Source of the DNA: Streptomyces cinnabarinus
Lineage (GTDB): Bacteria; Actinomycetota; Actinomycetes; Streptomycetales; Streptomycetaceae
Reading direction: 5' to 3'
Assembly: GCF_027270315.1 (NCBI RefSeq)
Contig: NZ_CP114413.1
Coordinates: 4,340,001-4,404,000 of the forward strand
DNA length: 64,000 nt
A program made the position numbers and the translations under genes. The notes below the pieces were generated by a model, which did no database searches, was not told the DNA's origin, and saw nothing but the letters and a program-made list of their open reading frames with translations. Shown here piece after piece: positions 38,509 through 46,979 of the stretch; position 1 is the stretch's first letter; the number at the start of each line of letters is the position of its first letter.

Positions 38509-39063
38509 TCACACCGGAGCCCCGGCCTCCGGCGCGGGCTCGCGCCGGAGCATCGGCTCCGCCTCCCCGTGCGCCGAGGAGGACGGCTCGGCGACCGTCG
38601 GCGAGGCGGTGACCGTCGGCTCGGGCTGCGTCGGCGTCGGGGTCGGCTCAGCCGGACGGGTCGGCGTCGGCTGCTCCTTCGTCGGCGCGGGCGGACCACC
38701 GGGCTTCTCCGTCCGGTCCGGCTTGCCCGGCTCGTGAGCGTCCTCACTCGGCCCCGCCGACGCGGGTGCCGACGGCGACGCCGACTCCCCGTCCTTGCCC
38801 TTGCCCTTCCGCTTGCCCTTGCCCTTCCGGTCCCCCTTGCCGTCCTTGCCCCGCTTGCCGTCGGACACCGCGGCCCCGTACCCCGCACCCCCGCCGGACA
38901 CCGCCGACCCGCCGTCCGGCGCCTCCCCACCACGCCGCCCCGCCGAGTGCGACGGCTTCGCGCCCTTGTCGGCACCGTCGTCACCCACGCTCATACACCC
39001 CGCGGCAGCGGCGACGGCCATGACGGTGGCGACCAGACGGACAGGTACGTACAAGGGGCGCAC
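38509..39063 (-). CDS. Low-complexity lipoprotein
   Basis: The 184-residue protein begins with a signal peptide and lipobox (AAAAGC, Cys at about residue 23). The mature part has no recognised domain: a Gly/Lys stretch (KGKGKRKGKGKDG) and a long Pro/Thr/Glu-rich segment with PTPTPTQPEPT. It looks like a wall-associated spacer protein. GTG 39063 has GGAGG at 9 nt. It is followed on the same strand by the helicase gene after 209 bp. Confidence 0.75.
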   Translation of the reverse strand: MRPLYVPVRLVATVMAVAAAAGCMSVGDDGADKGAKPSHSAGRRGGEAPDGGSAVSGGGAGYGAAVSDGKRGKDGKGDRKGKGKRKGKGKDGESASPSAPASAGPSEDAHEPGKPDRTEKPGGPPAPTKEQPTPTRPAEPTPTPTQPEPTVTASPTVAEPSSSAHGEAEPMLRREPAPEAGAPV

Positions 39064-39152
39064 GGGCAGCCACCTCCGGTGGAGGATGAAGGAGTCAACC
39101 TCCCCAACTCCCCCCGCCCACAAGAGGACACGCGACCCGCGTCAGCCGGGGC

Positions 39153-39503
39153 TCACCCGTACCCGAGCGCATGCAGCCGGGCGTCGTCGATACCGAAGTG
39201 ATGCGCGATCTCATGCACCACCGTCACCTCGGTCTCCGCCACGACGTCCTCCCGCGAATCGCACATCCGCAGCGTCGGCCCCCGATAGATCGTGATCCGA
39301 TCCGGCAGCACCCCCGCGTACCACTCGCCCCGATCCGTCAGCGGCGTGCCCTCGTACAGCCCCAACAGCTCGGGATCGTCCGCGGGCGGCTCGTCCTCCA
39401 CGAACACCGCGACGTTGTCCATCAACCGCGTCAGCTCCGGCGGAATCCGGTCCAGCGCCTCGGCGACCAGTTCCTCGAACTCCTCGCGCGTCATCTCCAG
39501 CAC
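39153..39503 (-). CDS. Minimal zincin metallopeptidase-family protein
   Basis: The 116-residue protein belongs to the small zincin-like metallopeptidase family of actinobacteria. The metal-binding motif HEIAHHFGI (HExxHxxGxxD type) lies near the C-terminus (H97, E98, H101). An acidic N-terminal helix precedes a compact beta region (ITIYRGPTLRMC). The substrate is unknown. It starts 84 bp from the divergent metallophosphoesterase gene. Confidence 0.85.
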   Translation of the reverse strand: MLEMTREEFEELVAEALDRIPPELTRLMDNVAVFVEDEPPADDPELLGLYEGTPLTDRGEWYAGVLPDRITIYRGPTLRMCDSREDVVAETEVTVVHEIAHHFGIDDARLHALGYG

Positions 39504-39587
39504 AGAGCCATTGTCCGGTACGCGAGGCCCGTACGAGAGCCGCCGACGCCCGGCATATCAACCCGCACCCTTGGGCATACGGGACCA

Positions 39588-41147
39588 ATGTCCCGCGTCC
39601 CAGCCGCAGACCGGATACTGACCGCAGCCCACCGCATCCGCAGGACCCCGCGCACTCTGGCCCGCCGACGCCGCACCCGCCGGGCGCCGCCCAGCACGCT
39701 CCGGCTCACCCCTCGGCCGAACCCCTGGATCCGCGCCCTGGGACTGGTCACCGTCGTCCTGCTCGGCGCCTGGCTGGGACTGCTGGTCGTGGGCAACGTA
39801 CGGGTCTCCGTCGGCCCCATGGACACCACCATGACCCTGCGCCCCTCGGTCAGCGGCGGCACAAAGATCAACATCTCACCGCTCGGCGCACTCCAGCTCG
39901 ACAGCCACATCGCACCGGTCCGCCTCGACGTCAACGTCGACCAGCTCGACCCCGAACGCGCCCAGGCCCTGGTCGACCACCCCGAACGCCTCTCCGGACT
40001 CCAGGACGAAGTCGCCCACGACGTCGCCCACGGCACCCGCGACCTGGCCCTGCGCTCCTGCGTCGCCGTCGTCACCGGCGCCACCGCACTCGGCCTCGCC
40101 GTCTACCGCCGCCCCCGCCGCGCGCTGGCCGCGGGCGGCCTGGCCCTGACCCTGCTGGCAGCGTCCGGCGGCACGGCGGCGGCCACCTGGAACCCGAACT
40201 CGGTACTGGAACCCAGGTTCTCCGGACTCCTGTCCTCGGCCCCCTCCCTCGTCGGGGACGCACGCAGCATCGTCACCGAATTCGACGTCTACCAAAAGGA
40301 GTTGGCGCGCCTGGTCACCAACGTGACCAAGCTCTACGACGCGACCTCCACCCTCCCGGCGTACCGGCCCGACCCGACGACGATCCGCGTACTCCACGTC
40401 TCCGACATCCACCTCAACCCGGCGAGCTGGAAGATCATCGCCTCACTGGTGGAGCAGTACCAGGTCGACGTGATCGCCGACACCGGCGACACGATGGACC
40501 ACGGCACGGCGGCGGAGAACGGCTTCCTGGACCCGATCGAGGACCTCGGCGCGCCCTACGTCTGGGTCCGCGGCAACCACGACTCGATGCTCACCCAGCG
40601 CTATCTGGAGGACCTGAAGAACGTCCACGTCCTCGACGAGGGCCACGCCCGCACCATCGCCGGCCTGCGCTTCGCGGGAATCGGCGACCCCCAGTTCACC
40701 CCCGACCGCACGAACAGGACCGGCGCCGAGGCCACTCAGGAACTGGCCGGCGCCCGACTGGCCTCGGCCCTGCGCGACCAGCGGGCGGCGGGCAGGCCGG
40801 TGGACGTGGCCATGGCCCACGAACCATCGGCCGCACGCGAGGTGGACGGCGAGGTCCCGTTGATCCTCGCCGGCCACCTCCACCACGACGAGATGGAGAT
40901 CCTCGAACAGGGGACGCGCCTGCGCATCGAAGGCTCGACGGGCGGCAGCGGCCTGCGCGCGGTGGAGGGCGACTACCCGGACCCCATCGAGGCGTCGATC
41001 CTCTACTTCGACCGGGACACCCGTCGCCTCCAGGCCTGGGACGAGATCGAACTGGGCGGTCTGGGCCTGACGACAGCCGAGGTCAGCCGCCACCTCCCGG
41101 AGGAGAACCAACCGGGTGTGTCACCCACCCCCACCCCCTCCCCGTAA
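39588..41147 (+). CDS. Membrane-anchored metallophosphoesterase
   Basis: The 519-residue protein has a basic N-terminus, two membrane segments (about 50-72 and 165-200) and a C-terminal calcineurin-like phosphoesterase domain with all metal motifs: SDIHLN, DTGDTMDHG, RGNHDS, AMAHEP and AGHLHHDE. The domain should lie on one side of the membrane, probably outside. The nucleotide or phospholipid substrate is unknown. A Thr/Pro tail (SPTPTPSP) ends the protein. ATG 39588 was chosen because the upstream open frame overlaps the opposite-strand metallopeptidase gene. Confidence 0.85.
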   Translation: MSRVPAADRILTAAHRIRRTPRTLARRRRTRRAPPSTLRLTPRPNPWIRALGLVTVVLLGAWLGLLVVGNVRVSVGPMDTTMTLRPSVSGGTKINISPLGALQLDSHIAPVRLDVNVDQLDPERAQALVDHPERLSGLQDEVAHDVAHGTRDLALRSCVAVVTGATALGLAVYRRPRRALAAGGLALTLLAASGGTAAATWNPNSVLEPRFSGLLSSAPSLVGDARSIVTEFDVYQKELARLVTNVTKLYDATSTLPAYRPDPTTIRVLHVSDIHLNPASWKIIASLVEQYQVDVIADTGDTMDHGTAAENGFLDPIEDLGAPYVWVRGNHDSMLTQRYLEDLKNVHVLDEGHARTIAGLRFAGIGDPQFTPDRTNRTGAEATQELAGARLASALRDQRAAGRPVDVAMAHEPSAAREVDGEVPLILAGHLHHDEMEILEQGTRLRIEGSTGGSGLRAVEGDYPDPIEASILYFDRDTRRLQAWDEIELGGLGLTTAEVSRHLPEENQPGVSPTPTPSP

Positions 41148-41153
41148 ACCGTT

Positions 41154-41183
41154 TTGGCGATCCCTCCCGCCATCCCATATGCT
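41154..41183 (+). promoter_or_regulatory. Promoter of tRNA-Glu-Asp-Phe cluster
   Basis: TTGGCG (41154-41159), 18 bp, TATGCT (41178-41183), placing the start about 35-40 bases before tRNA-Glu. Confidence 0.6.
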
Positions 41184-41227
41184 TCTCACGTCCCCGACGC
41201 GCTGAGAAGCGCGCAGGCGGGCCGATA

Positions 41228-41300
41228 GCCCTCATCGTCTAGCGGCCTAGGACGCCGCCCTTTCAAGGCGGTAGCACGGGTTCGAATCCCGTTGGGGGCA
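41228..41300 (+). tRNA. tRNA-Glu (UUC)
   Basis: A 73-nt cloverleaf with acceptor GCCCTCA/TGGGGGC, anticodon TTC in CTTTCAA, T-loop TTCGAAT and discriminator A. First gene of a three-tRNA cluster. CCA not encoded. Confidence 0.95.
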
Positions 41301-41337
41301 CGCAGTACGGTGTGCGACACTGTTGCACGCAAAGCTT

Positions 41338-41412
41338 GGTCCTGTGGAGCAGTTTGGAGTGCTCGCCACCCTGTCAAGGTGGAGGCCGCGGGTTCAAATC
41401 CCGTCAGGACCG
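41338..41412 (+). tRNA. tRNA-Asp (GUC), first copy
   Basis: A 75-nt cloverleaf beginning GGTCCTGTGG with anticodon GTC (CTGTCAA), T-loop TTCAAAT and discriminator G. It is identical in sequence to the copy at 46384-46458. Confidence 0.95.
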
Positions 41413-41436
41413 CTGAGGTTTCCCCGGAAGCCTCGT

Positions 41437-41510
41437 GGCTGGGTAGCTCAGTTGGTACGAGCGATCGCCTGAAAAGCGATAGGTCGCCGGTTCGACCCCG
41501 GCCCCAGCCA
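41437..41510 (+). tRNA. tRNA-Phe (GAA)
   Basis: A 74-nt cloverleaf with acceptor GGCTGGG/CCCAGCC, anticodon GAA (CTGAAAA), T-loop TTCGACC and discriminator A. Last gene of the cluster. Confidence 0.95.
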
Positions 41511-41525
41511 CAATCGCTGAACAAC

Positions 41526-41562
41526 GCAACGCCCTCGTCGAGATCATCGGCGGGGGCGTTGC
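41526..41562 (+). terminator. Terminator of tRNA cluster
   Basis: GCAACGCCC (41526-41534) and GGGCGTTGC (41554-41562) form a 9-bp stem 15 bp after tRNA-Phe. Confidence 0.75.
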
Positions 41563-41762
41563 GCTGTCGTGCGTTGCTTGTCGTGCGGCGGGACGACCGT
41601 GAACATTCGAGCCTTCAATGGTTGACGGCACAACTGAGCGCGCTTTGTATTGCCTTGCGGGATACCGCTATAGGAGTAATGTCCGAAATGGCGGCCAGCG
41701 GGAAAGTCCCCCTGCGCCTCTATGCACACGTACTCCGCGCGCTCACCACAAGGTGGAATGTC

Positions 41763-42182
41763 ATGCGACGCGTATTCTTCCTCATCCCCATGGCCATCAT
41801 CGGCCTCATCGCGTTTCTCGCCCCGACGGCCTCGGCGGTCAGTCCCCACTTCGTGGGCACACCGACTGCCACCCGCTCGGGCAACAGCCTCACGGTCTCC
41901 GGTAAGGAGGCCGGACTCGGCAACCAGCAGTCCGTCGACATCAGAGTGACCGCCGACGCCGCATGCATCAACCCCGGCGGCCAGGACCCCAACGCCGCGA
42001 ACAAGCAAAGTGTCGCCGGCGGAGGACAGTTCCCGGTGCAGAACGGCAAGGCCAAGTTCACGGTGACTGTGACGGCCACCTTCAAGCCTTCGTGCAGCCC
42101 TCCGATGACTGTGCAGTTCAGCAACGTCGTAGTCACTGACATCGGAAACGGCATCTCCGTCTCGCTGCCCGGAACCTTCTGA
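41763..42182 (+). CDS. Small secreted protein of unknown function
   Basis: The 139-residue protein has a Sec signal peptide (MRRVFFLIPMAIIGLIAF..., cleavage after TASA near residue 25) and a beta-rich mature domain with two Cys (DAAC, KPSC) that could form a disulfide. No family was recognised. I chose ATG 41763 because it starts the signal peptide; an in-frame ATG at 41678 has AGGAG 2 nt upstream but would put 28 extra residues before it. It lies alone between the tRNA terminator and hrpA. Confidence 0.72.
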   Translation: MRRVFFLIPMAIIGLIAFLAPTASAVSPHFVGTPTATRSGNSLTVSGKEAGLGNQQSVDIRVTADAACINPGGQDPNAANKQSVAGGGQFPVQNGKAKFTVTVTATFKPSCSPPMTVQFSNVVVTDIGNGISVSLPGTF

Positions 42183-42216
42183 CTCGCGAGCCTCACTCCG
42201 AGGCCCAGCACACGAT

Positions 42217-42246
42217 CAAGGCCCCGACATTCGGATCGGGGCCTTG
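42217..42246 (+). terminator. Terminator after secreted-protein gene
   Basis: CAAGGCCCCGA and TCGGGGCCTTG form an 11-bp perfect stem with an 8-base loop, 35 bp after the stop codon. Confidence 0.75.
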
Positions 42247-42343
42247 TGGTGACTGTGGCCGAAGCCCGGAAGCTGATAGTGACGCGGGGCCCGGGCAAAA
42301 GCGTTCGCCAGAAAAATCTGTGGGATGAGATCCTGGGTCGCGT

Positions 42344-45300
42344 ATGTCTACGCACCCTGCCCCCGCCCTCGGCGCCCTCGCCCCCCGTCTGACCGAGCTC
42401 TCCTTGCGCGACGCGCATCGGATCGGTCGGCGGCTCGAAGGTGCGCGCAAGATCCGCAAGCCGGAGGCTCGCGCCGCTGTGCTCGCCGAGATCGAGGGCG
42501 AGGTGGCGAAGGCCGAGGAGCGCATGGGGGAGCGGCGGGCCCGGGTGCCGGCCGTCTCGTACCCCGAGCAGTTGCCGGTCAGCCAGAAGAAGGACGAGAT
42601 CGCGGCCGCAATCCGTGATCATCAGGTCGTCATCGTGGCCGGTGAGACCGGGTCCGGCAAGACCACGCAGATTCCGAAGATCTGTGTGGAGCTCGGGCGT
42701 GGTGTGCGGGGCATGATCGGGCACACCCAGCCCCGCCGGATCGCCGCCCGTACCGTCGCCGAGCGGGTCGCCGAGGAACTGCGTACACCGCTCGGCGAGG
42801 CCGTCGGCTGGAAGGTCCGCTTCACCGACCAGGTGAATCCGGAGGCCACCTTCATCAAGCTGATGACGGACGGCATCCTGCTCGCCGAGATCCAGACCGA
42901 CCGTGAGCTGCGCGCCTACGACACGATCATCATCGACGAGGCGCACGAGCGGTCCCTGAACATCGACTTCCTGCTCGGGTATCTGGCGCAGTTGCTGCCG
43001 CGCCGGCCCGATCTCAAGGTCGTGATCACCTCCGCGACCATCGACCCCGAGCGGTTCTCCCGGCATTTCGGCGACGCCCCGATCGTGGAGGTCAGCGGGC
43101 GGACGTACCCCGTGGAGGTGCGCTACCGCCCTCTCCTCGAAGAGGACTCCGACGACGCCGACCGCGATCAGATCACCGCCATCTGCGACGCCGTGGAGGA
43201 GCTTCAGGGCGAGGGCAAGGGCGACATCCTCGTCTTCCTCTCCGGTGAGCGGGAGATCCGGGACACCGCGGACGCTCTGGAGAAGAAGAAGTACCGGTTC
43301 ACCGAGGTACTGCCGCTGTACGCGCGCCTCTCGCACGCCGAGCAGCACCGCGTCTTCCAGCCGCACACGGGTCGCAGGATCGTTCTGGCGACCAACGTCG
43401 CCGAGACCTCGCTGACCGTTCCCGGGATCAAGTACGTCATCGACCCCGGCTTCGCCCGGATCAGCCGCTACAGCCATCGCACCAAGGTCCAGCGGCTCCC
43501 CATCGAGGCGGTGTCCCAGGCCAGCGCCAACCAGCGCAAGGGCCGTTGCGGTCGTACGAGTGACGGTGTCTGTATCCGGCTGTACAGCGAGGACGACTTC
43601 CTTGCCCGGCCCGAGTTCACCGATGCCGAGATCCTGCGTACGAATCTCGCTTCCGTCATCCTCCAGATGACCGCCGCCGGTCTCGGTGACATCGAGAAGT
43701 TCCCCTTCATCGATCCGCCGGACCACCGCAACATCCGTGACGGTGTCCAACTCCTCCAGGAACTGGGCGCGTTGGACCCGGCGCAGAAGGACGTGCGCAA
43801 GCGGCTCACCGACACGGGCCGCAAGCTGGCCCAGCTGCCCGTCGACCCTCGCCTGGCCCGGATGGTCCTGGAGGCGGACCGGAACGGCTGTGTCCGCGAG
43901 GTCATGGTGATAGCCGCCGCGCTGTCCATCCAGGACCCGCGTGAGCGTCCCGCCGACAAGCAGGCGCAGGCCGACCAGCAGCACGCCCGCTTCAAGGACG
44001 AGACCAGCGACTTCCTCGCCTATCTCAATCTCTGGCGCTATCTCCGCGAGCAGCAGAAGGAGCGGGGTTCCAGTTCCTTCCGGCGGATGTGCAAGCAGGA
44101 GTATCTGAACTTCCTGCGGATCCGTGAGTGGCAGGACATCTACACGCAGCTGCGGACGGTCGCCAAGCAGATGGGCATCCATCTGAACGAGGAGGACGCG
44201 GCCGAGCAGAGCGTGCATGTGTCCCTGCTGGCCGGTCTGCTGTCGCACGTCGGTATGAAGGACGTGAAGGACGGCAACAAGAACGAGTATCTGGGCGCCC
44301 GCAGCGCCAAGTTCGCGATCTTCCCGGGTTCGGCTCTCTTCAAGAAGCAGCCGCGGTTCGTCATGTCCGCCGAGCTGGTGGAGACCTCACGGCTGTGGGC
44401 CCGGGTCAACGCGAAGATCGAGCCGGAGTGGGTCGAGCCGCTGGCCGGGCATCTGCTGAAGCGGACGTACTCCGAGCCGCACTGGGAGAAGGACCAGGCC
44501 GCGGTGATGGCGTACGAGAAGGTGACGCTGTACGGCGTGCCGATCGTCGCCCAGCGCAAGGTGAACTACGGCCGGGTCGATCCGGAGGTCTCCCGCGAGC
44601 TGTTCATCCGCAACGCGCTCGTCGAGGGTGACTGGCGCACCCATCACAAGTTCTTCGCGGACAACCGCAAGCTGCTGAGCGAGGTCGAGGAGCTCGAACA
44701 CCGGGCGCGGCGGCGGGACATCGTCGTCGACGACGACACGCTGTTCGACTTCTACGACCGTCGGGTGCCCGAACACGTCGTCTCCGGCGCCCACTTCGAC
44801 TCGTGGTGGAAGCGGAAGCGGCACGAGGAGCCGGAGTTCCTGGACTTCGAGCGGGAGATGCTGATCCGGGAGTCGGCGGAGGCGGTCACCAAGGCCGACT
44901 ATCCGGACTCGTGGCGGCAGGGGCCGTTGAAGTTCCGGGTGACGTACCAGTTCGAGCCGGGCGCGGACGCGGACGGTGTGACGGTCCACATCCCGCTCCA
45001 GGTGCTGAACCAGGTCACCGACGAGGGCTTCGACTGGCAGATCCCGGGGTTGCGGGAGGAGGTCGTGACGGAGCTGATCCGTTCCCTCCCGAAGCCGATC
45101 CGCCGCAACTACGTGCCGGCGCCGAACTTCGCCAAGCGCTTCCTGGACACGGCGGTCCCGCTCCAGGAGCCCTTGACGGTGACGATGGCCCGCGAGCTGA
45201 AGCGCATGGTGGGTGTGCCGTTCGAGGCGGACGACTTCGACTGGGCGAGGGTGCCGGATCACCTCCGGATCACCTTCCGGATCGTGGACGAGCGTCGCCG

Positions 45301-46288
45301 CAAGCTGGCCGAGGACAAGGATCTGGAGGCGTTGCGGCTCCAGCTGAAGCCGAAGGCGCGCCAGGCGCTGTCGCAGGCCGCGGCGGCCACCGCCTCTCGT
45401 GAGGGCGGGGAGTCGCTGGAGCGCAAGGGTCTGACCGACTGGTCGATCGGCACGCTCGCCCGGGTCTTCGAGACGCGTCGGGCGGGGCAGCCGGTGAAGG
45501 CGTACCCGGCGCTGGTGGACGACGGCGACACGGTCTCCGTGCGGCTCTTCGACAGCGAGGCCGAGCAGGCCCTGGCGATGTGGCAGGGCACCCGGCGGCT
45601 GATCCTGCGCAACATCCCGGTCAACGCGGCGAAGTACGCCTCCGACAAGCTGACGAACGCCCAGAAGCTCGCCCTGTCGGCCAATCCGCACGGCTCGATG
45701 CAGGCGCTGTTCGACGACTGCGTGATGGCGGCGGCGGACAAGCTGATGGGGGACTTCGGGGGGCCGGCGTGGGACGAGGAGTCGTACCGGAAGCTGTACG
45801 AGAAGGTCCGTGCGGAGATCGTCGACACCACGGTGCGTACGGTCGGGCAGGTGCAGCAGGTGCTGGCCGCCTGGCAGGCCTGTGAGCGGCGTCTCAAGGC
45901 CGTGCAGAGCCCGACGCTGCTGGCAAACCTGACGGATGTCCGTAAGCAGCTCAACGCGCTGGTTAAGCCCGGCTTCGTGACGTCGGCGGGGATTCGGCGG
46001 CTGCCTGATCTGATGCGGTATCTGGTGGCGGCGGACCGGCGGCTTCAGCAGATGCCCACGGGCGTCCAGCGGGACACGACCCGTATGGAGAAGGTCCATG
46101 AGATGCAGGACGAGTACGCGTGGCTGCTGGAGCAGATGCCGCAGGGGCGTCCGGTGCCGCAGCAGGTGCTCGATGTCCGCTGGATGATCGAGGAGCTCCG
46201 GGTCAGCTATTTCGCCCATGCGCTCGGCACGGCGTACCCGGTCTCGGACAAGCGGATCGTGAAGGCGATCGACACGCTGGCGCCGTAA
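42344..46288 (+). CDS. hrpA: ATP-dependent RNA helicase HrpA
   Basis: The 1,314-residue DEAH-box helicase matches HrpA in full length. Motifs: GETGSGKTTQ (I), DEAH (II), SATID (III), ATNVAETSLT (V) and QRKGRCGR (VI) within the first 430 residues, then the HA2/OB region and the long HrpA-specific C-terminal domain (about 650-1314). It acts on RNA, for example in mRNA processing or rescue of stalled ribosomes in E. coli. ATG 42344 has a weak ribosome-binding context. A tRNA-Asp gene follows 95 bp downstream. Confidence 0.95.
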   Translation: MSTHPAPALGALAPRLTELSLRDAHRIGRRLEGARKIRKPEARAAVLAEIEGEVAKAEERMGERRARVPAVSYPEQLPVSQKKDEIAAAIRDHQVVIVAGETGSGKTTQIPKICVELGRGVRGMIGHTQPRRIAARTVAERVAEELRTPLGEAVGWKVRFTDQVNPEATFIKLMTDGILLAEIQTDRELRAYDTIIIDEAHERSLNIDFLLGYLAQLLPRRPDLKVVITSATIDPERFSRHFGDAPIVEVSGRTYPVEVRYRPLLEEDSDDADRDQITAICDAVEELQGEGKGDILVFLSGEREIRDTADALEKKKYRFTEVLPLYARLSHAEQHRVFQPHTGRRIVLATNVAETSLTVPGIKYVIDPGFARISRYSHRTKVQRLPIEAVSQASANQRKGRCGRTSDGVCIRLYSEDDFLARPEFTDAEILRTNLASVILQMTAAGLGDIEKFPFIDPPDHRNIRDGVQLLQELGALDPAQKDVRKRLTDTGRKLAQLPVDPRLARMVLEADRNGCVREVMVIAAALSIQDPRERPADKQAQADQQHARFKDETSDFLAYLNLWRYLREQQKERGSSSFRRMCKQEYLNFLRIREWQDIYTQLRTVAKQMGIHLNEEDAAEQSVHVSLLAGLLSHVGMKDVKDGNKNEYLGARSAKFAIFPGSALFKKQPRFVMSAELVETSRLWARVNAKIEPEWVEPLAGHLLKRTYSEPHWEKDQAAVMAYEKVTLYGVPIVAQRKVNYGRVDPEVSRELFIRNALVEGDWRTHHKFFADNRKLLSEVEELEHRARRRDIVVDDDTLFDFYDRRVPEHVVSGAHFDSWWKRKRHEEPEFLDFEREMLIRESAEAVTKADYPDSWRQGPLKFRVTYQFEPGADADGVTVHIPLQVLNQVTDEGFDWQIPGLREEVVTELIRSLPKPIRRNYVPAPNFAKRFLDTAVPLQEPLTVTMARELKRMVGVPFEADDFDWARVPDHLRITFRIVDERRRKLAEDKDLEALRLQLKPKARQALSQAAAATASREGGESLERKGLTDWSIGTLARVFETRRAGQPVKAYPALVDDGDTVSVRLFDSEAEQALAMWQGTRRLILRNIPVNAAKYASDKLTNAQKLALSANPHGSMQALFDDCVMAAADKLMGDFGGPAWDEESYRKLYEKVRAEIVDTTVRTVGQVQQVLAAWQACERRLKAVQSPTLLANLTDVRKQLNALVKPGFVTSAGIRRLPDLMRYLVAADRRLQQMPTGVQRDTTRMEKVHEMQDEYAWLLEQMPQGRPVPQQVLDVRWMIEELRVSYFAHALGTAYPVSDKRIVKAIDTLAP

Positions 46289-46310
46289 CGGCTCCCGCAC
46301 AGAGGGTGAG

Positions 46311-46341
46311 TTCGACCAGGACACCCACCCTCCTGTACAGT
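46311..46341 (+). promoter_or_regulatory. Promoter of second tRNA-Asp
   Basis: TTCGAC (46311-46316), 19 bp, TACAGT (46336-46341), about 43 bp before the tRNA. Confidence 0.45.
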
Positions 46342-46383
46342 CTCTTCTCGCAGCGCAACGCAGGAAAAAGCGCCGCGAAACCT

Positions 46384-46458
46384 GGTCCTGTGGAGCAGTT
46401 TGGAGTGCTCGCCACCCTGTCAAGGTGGAGGCCGCGGGTTCAAATCCCGTCAGGACCG
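46384..46458 (+). tRNA. tRNA-Asp (GUC), second copy
   Basis: This is identical over 75 nt to the copy at 41338-41412, with its own promoter-like sequence and hairpin terminator. The flanks of the two copies differ. Confidence 0.95.
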
Positions 46459-46469
46459 CATCGATGAAG

Positions 46470-46501
46470 TAGAGCCCGGCCCGTCAAGGGTGCGGGCTCT
46501 A
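46470..46501 (+). terminator. Terminator of second tRNA-Asp
   Basis: TAGAGCCCG (46470-46478) and CGGGCTCTA (46493-46501) form a 9-bp stem 12 bp after the tRNA. Confidence 0.7.
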
Positions 46502-46528
46502 CTCATGCCGCCACACAACCCGACAACC

Positions 46529-46605
46529 TCACCGCCCTGCCAAGGTGGAGGCCGCGCCCGCGGCGCAGCCGCAATCGGGTACAGCAAATCCCGTCAGGAC
46601 CGCAT
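46529..46605 (+). pseudogene. Decayed tRNA-Asp copy with inserted short element
   Basis: The block CTCACCGCCCTGCCAAGG, GTGGAGGCCGCG and then CAAATCCCGTCAGGACCG matches the tRNA-Asp from the anticodon arm to the 3' end, but the four bases GGTT of the T arm are replaced by a 28-nt insert (46557-46584) and the 5' half is gone. The anticodon would read GCC. It cannot make a tRNA. Confidence 0.8.
46557..46584 (+). repeat. Short interspersed element inside tRNA relic
   Basis: The 28-nt insert contains the hairpin GCGGC-GCA-GCCGC followed by AATCGGGTACAG. From memory, elements of the type GCGGCGGAGCCGC...CGATACAG are abundant in Streptomyces genomes; this looks like a diverged copy. Only one is seen in this window. 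Confidence 0.55.
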
Positions 46606-46606
46606 C

Positions 46607-46650
46607 AACGCAGAAGGGCCCGGATCGAAAGATCCGGGCCCTTCTGCGTT
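46607..46650. terminator. Perfect 20-bp hairpin after tRNA relic
   Basis: AACGCAGAAGGGCCCGGATC and GATCCGGGCCCTTCTGCGTT pair perfectly over 20 bp around a GAAA tetraloop. Its place after the relic suggests it was the terminator of that former tRNA gene. Confidence 0.85.
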
Positions 46651-46766
46651 GCCTCGTAGAGGGCACGAAGGTGCCCCGCGTCCGCTCACGCCGTCTTGAC
46701 GGCGTCACATTCGCTCGGTACCCAGAAACCAGGGCTCCTTCTCCGTACGGCCCCTGGAGGTGGCGT

Positions 46767-46979
46767 ATGGCGGCTTCGGCTAGGCACGAGACGCGGGCGT
46801 TGCTCCGCGCGCATCTGTCGGCCGCTTCGTCCTACCGGCATCTCACCCGGCACTGTCCGATCTGCCATCAGCTCCTGCGGCTCGCGATGGACTCTCCACC
46901 GCCCTCCGCCGACCACACGCCCGACGAGCAGGTGGAGGCCGCCGAGCCCGTCGAGGACGGCAGTCCGTCCCCCGCGTGA
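46767..46979 (+). CDS. Small conserved Streptomyces protein (DUF6274-like) with CPIC motif
   Basis: The 70-residue protein has a conserved-looking N-terminal half (HETRALLRAHL..., HLTRHCPICHQLLRLAM) with a Cys-Pro-Ile-Cys-His element that could bind metal or be redox active, and an acidic disordered C-terminus. I associate it from memory with the DUF6274 family found near bldC. ATG 46767 has GGAGG at 6 nt. Function unknown. Confidence 0.75.
   Translation: MAASARHETRALLRAHLSAASSYRHLTRHCPICHQLLRLAMDSPPPSADHTPDEQVEAAEPVEDGSPSPA

Noticed and set aside
36197..38737. 846-residue plus-strand frame with TVVVTTLE-like repeats
   Set aside because: It is the antisense of the helicase repeat tail; the pattern follows from the RRDNDRGG coding repeats.
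39171..39587. N-terminal extension of the metallophosphoesterase
   Set aside because: It overlaps the opposite-strand metallopeptidase gene; the ATG at 39588 starts a normal basic N-terminus plus membrane helix.
44387..46423. 678-residue frame antisense to hrpA
   Set aside because: Antisense shadow; it runs over the second tRNA-Asp and has no domain.
41338..46458. Identical tRNA-Asp copies as att sites of a 5-kb element
   Set aside because: The interval contains only core genes (tRNA-Phe, a secreted protein and hrpA) and no integrase; simple gene duplication explains it.
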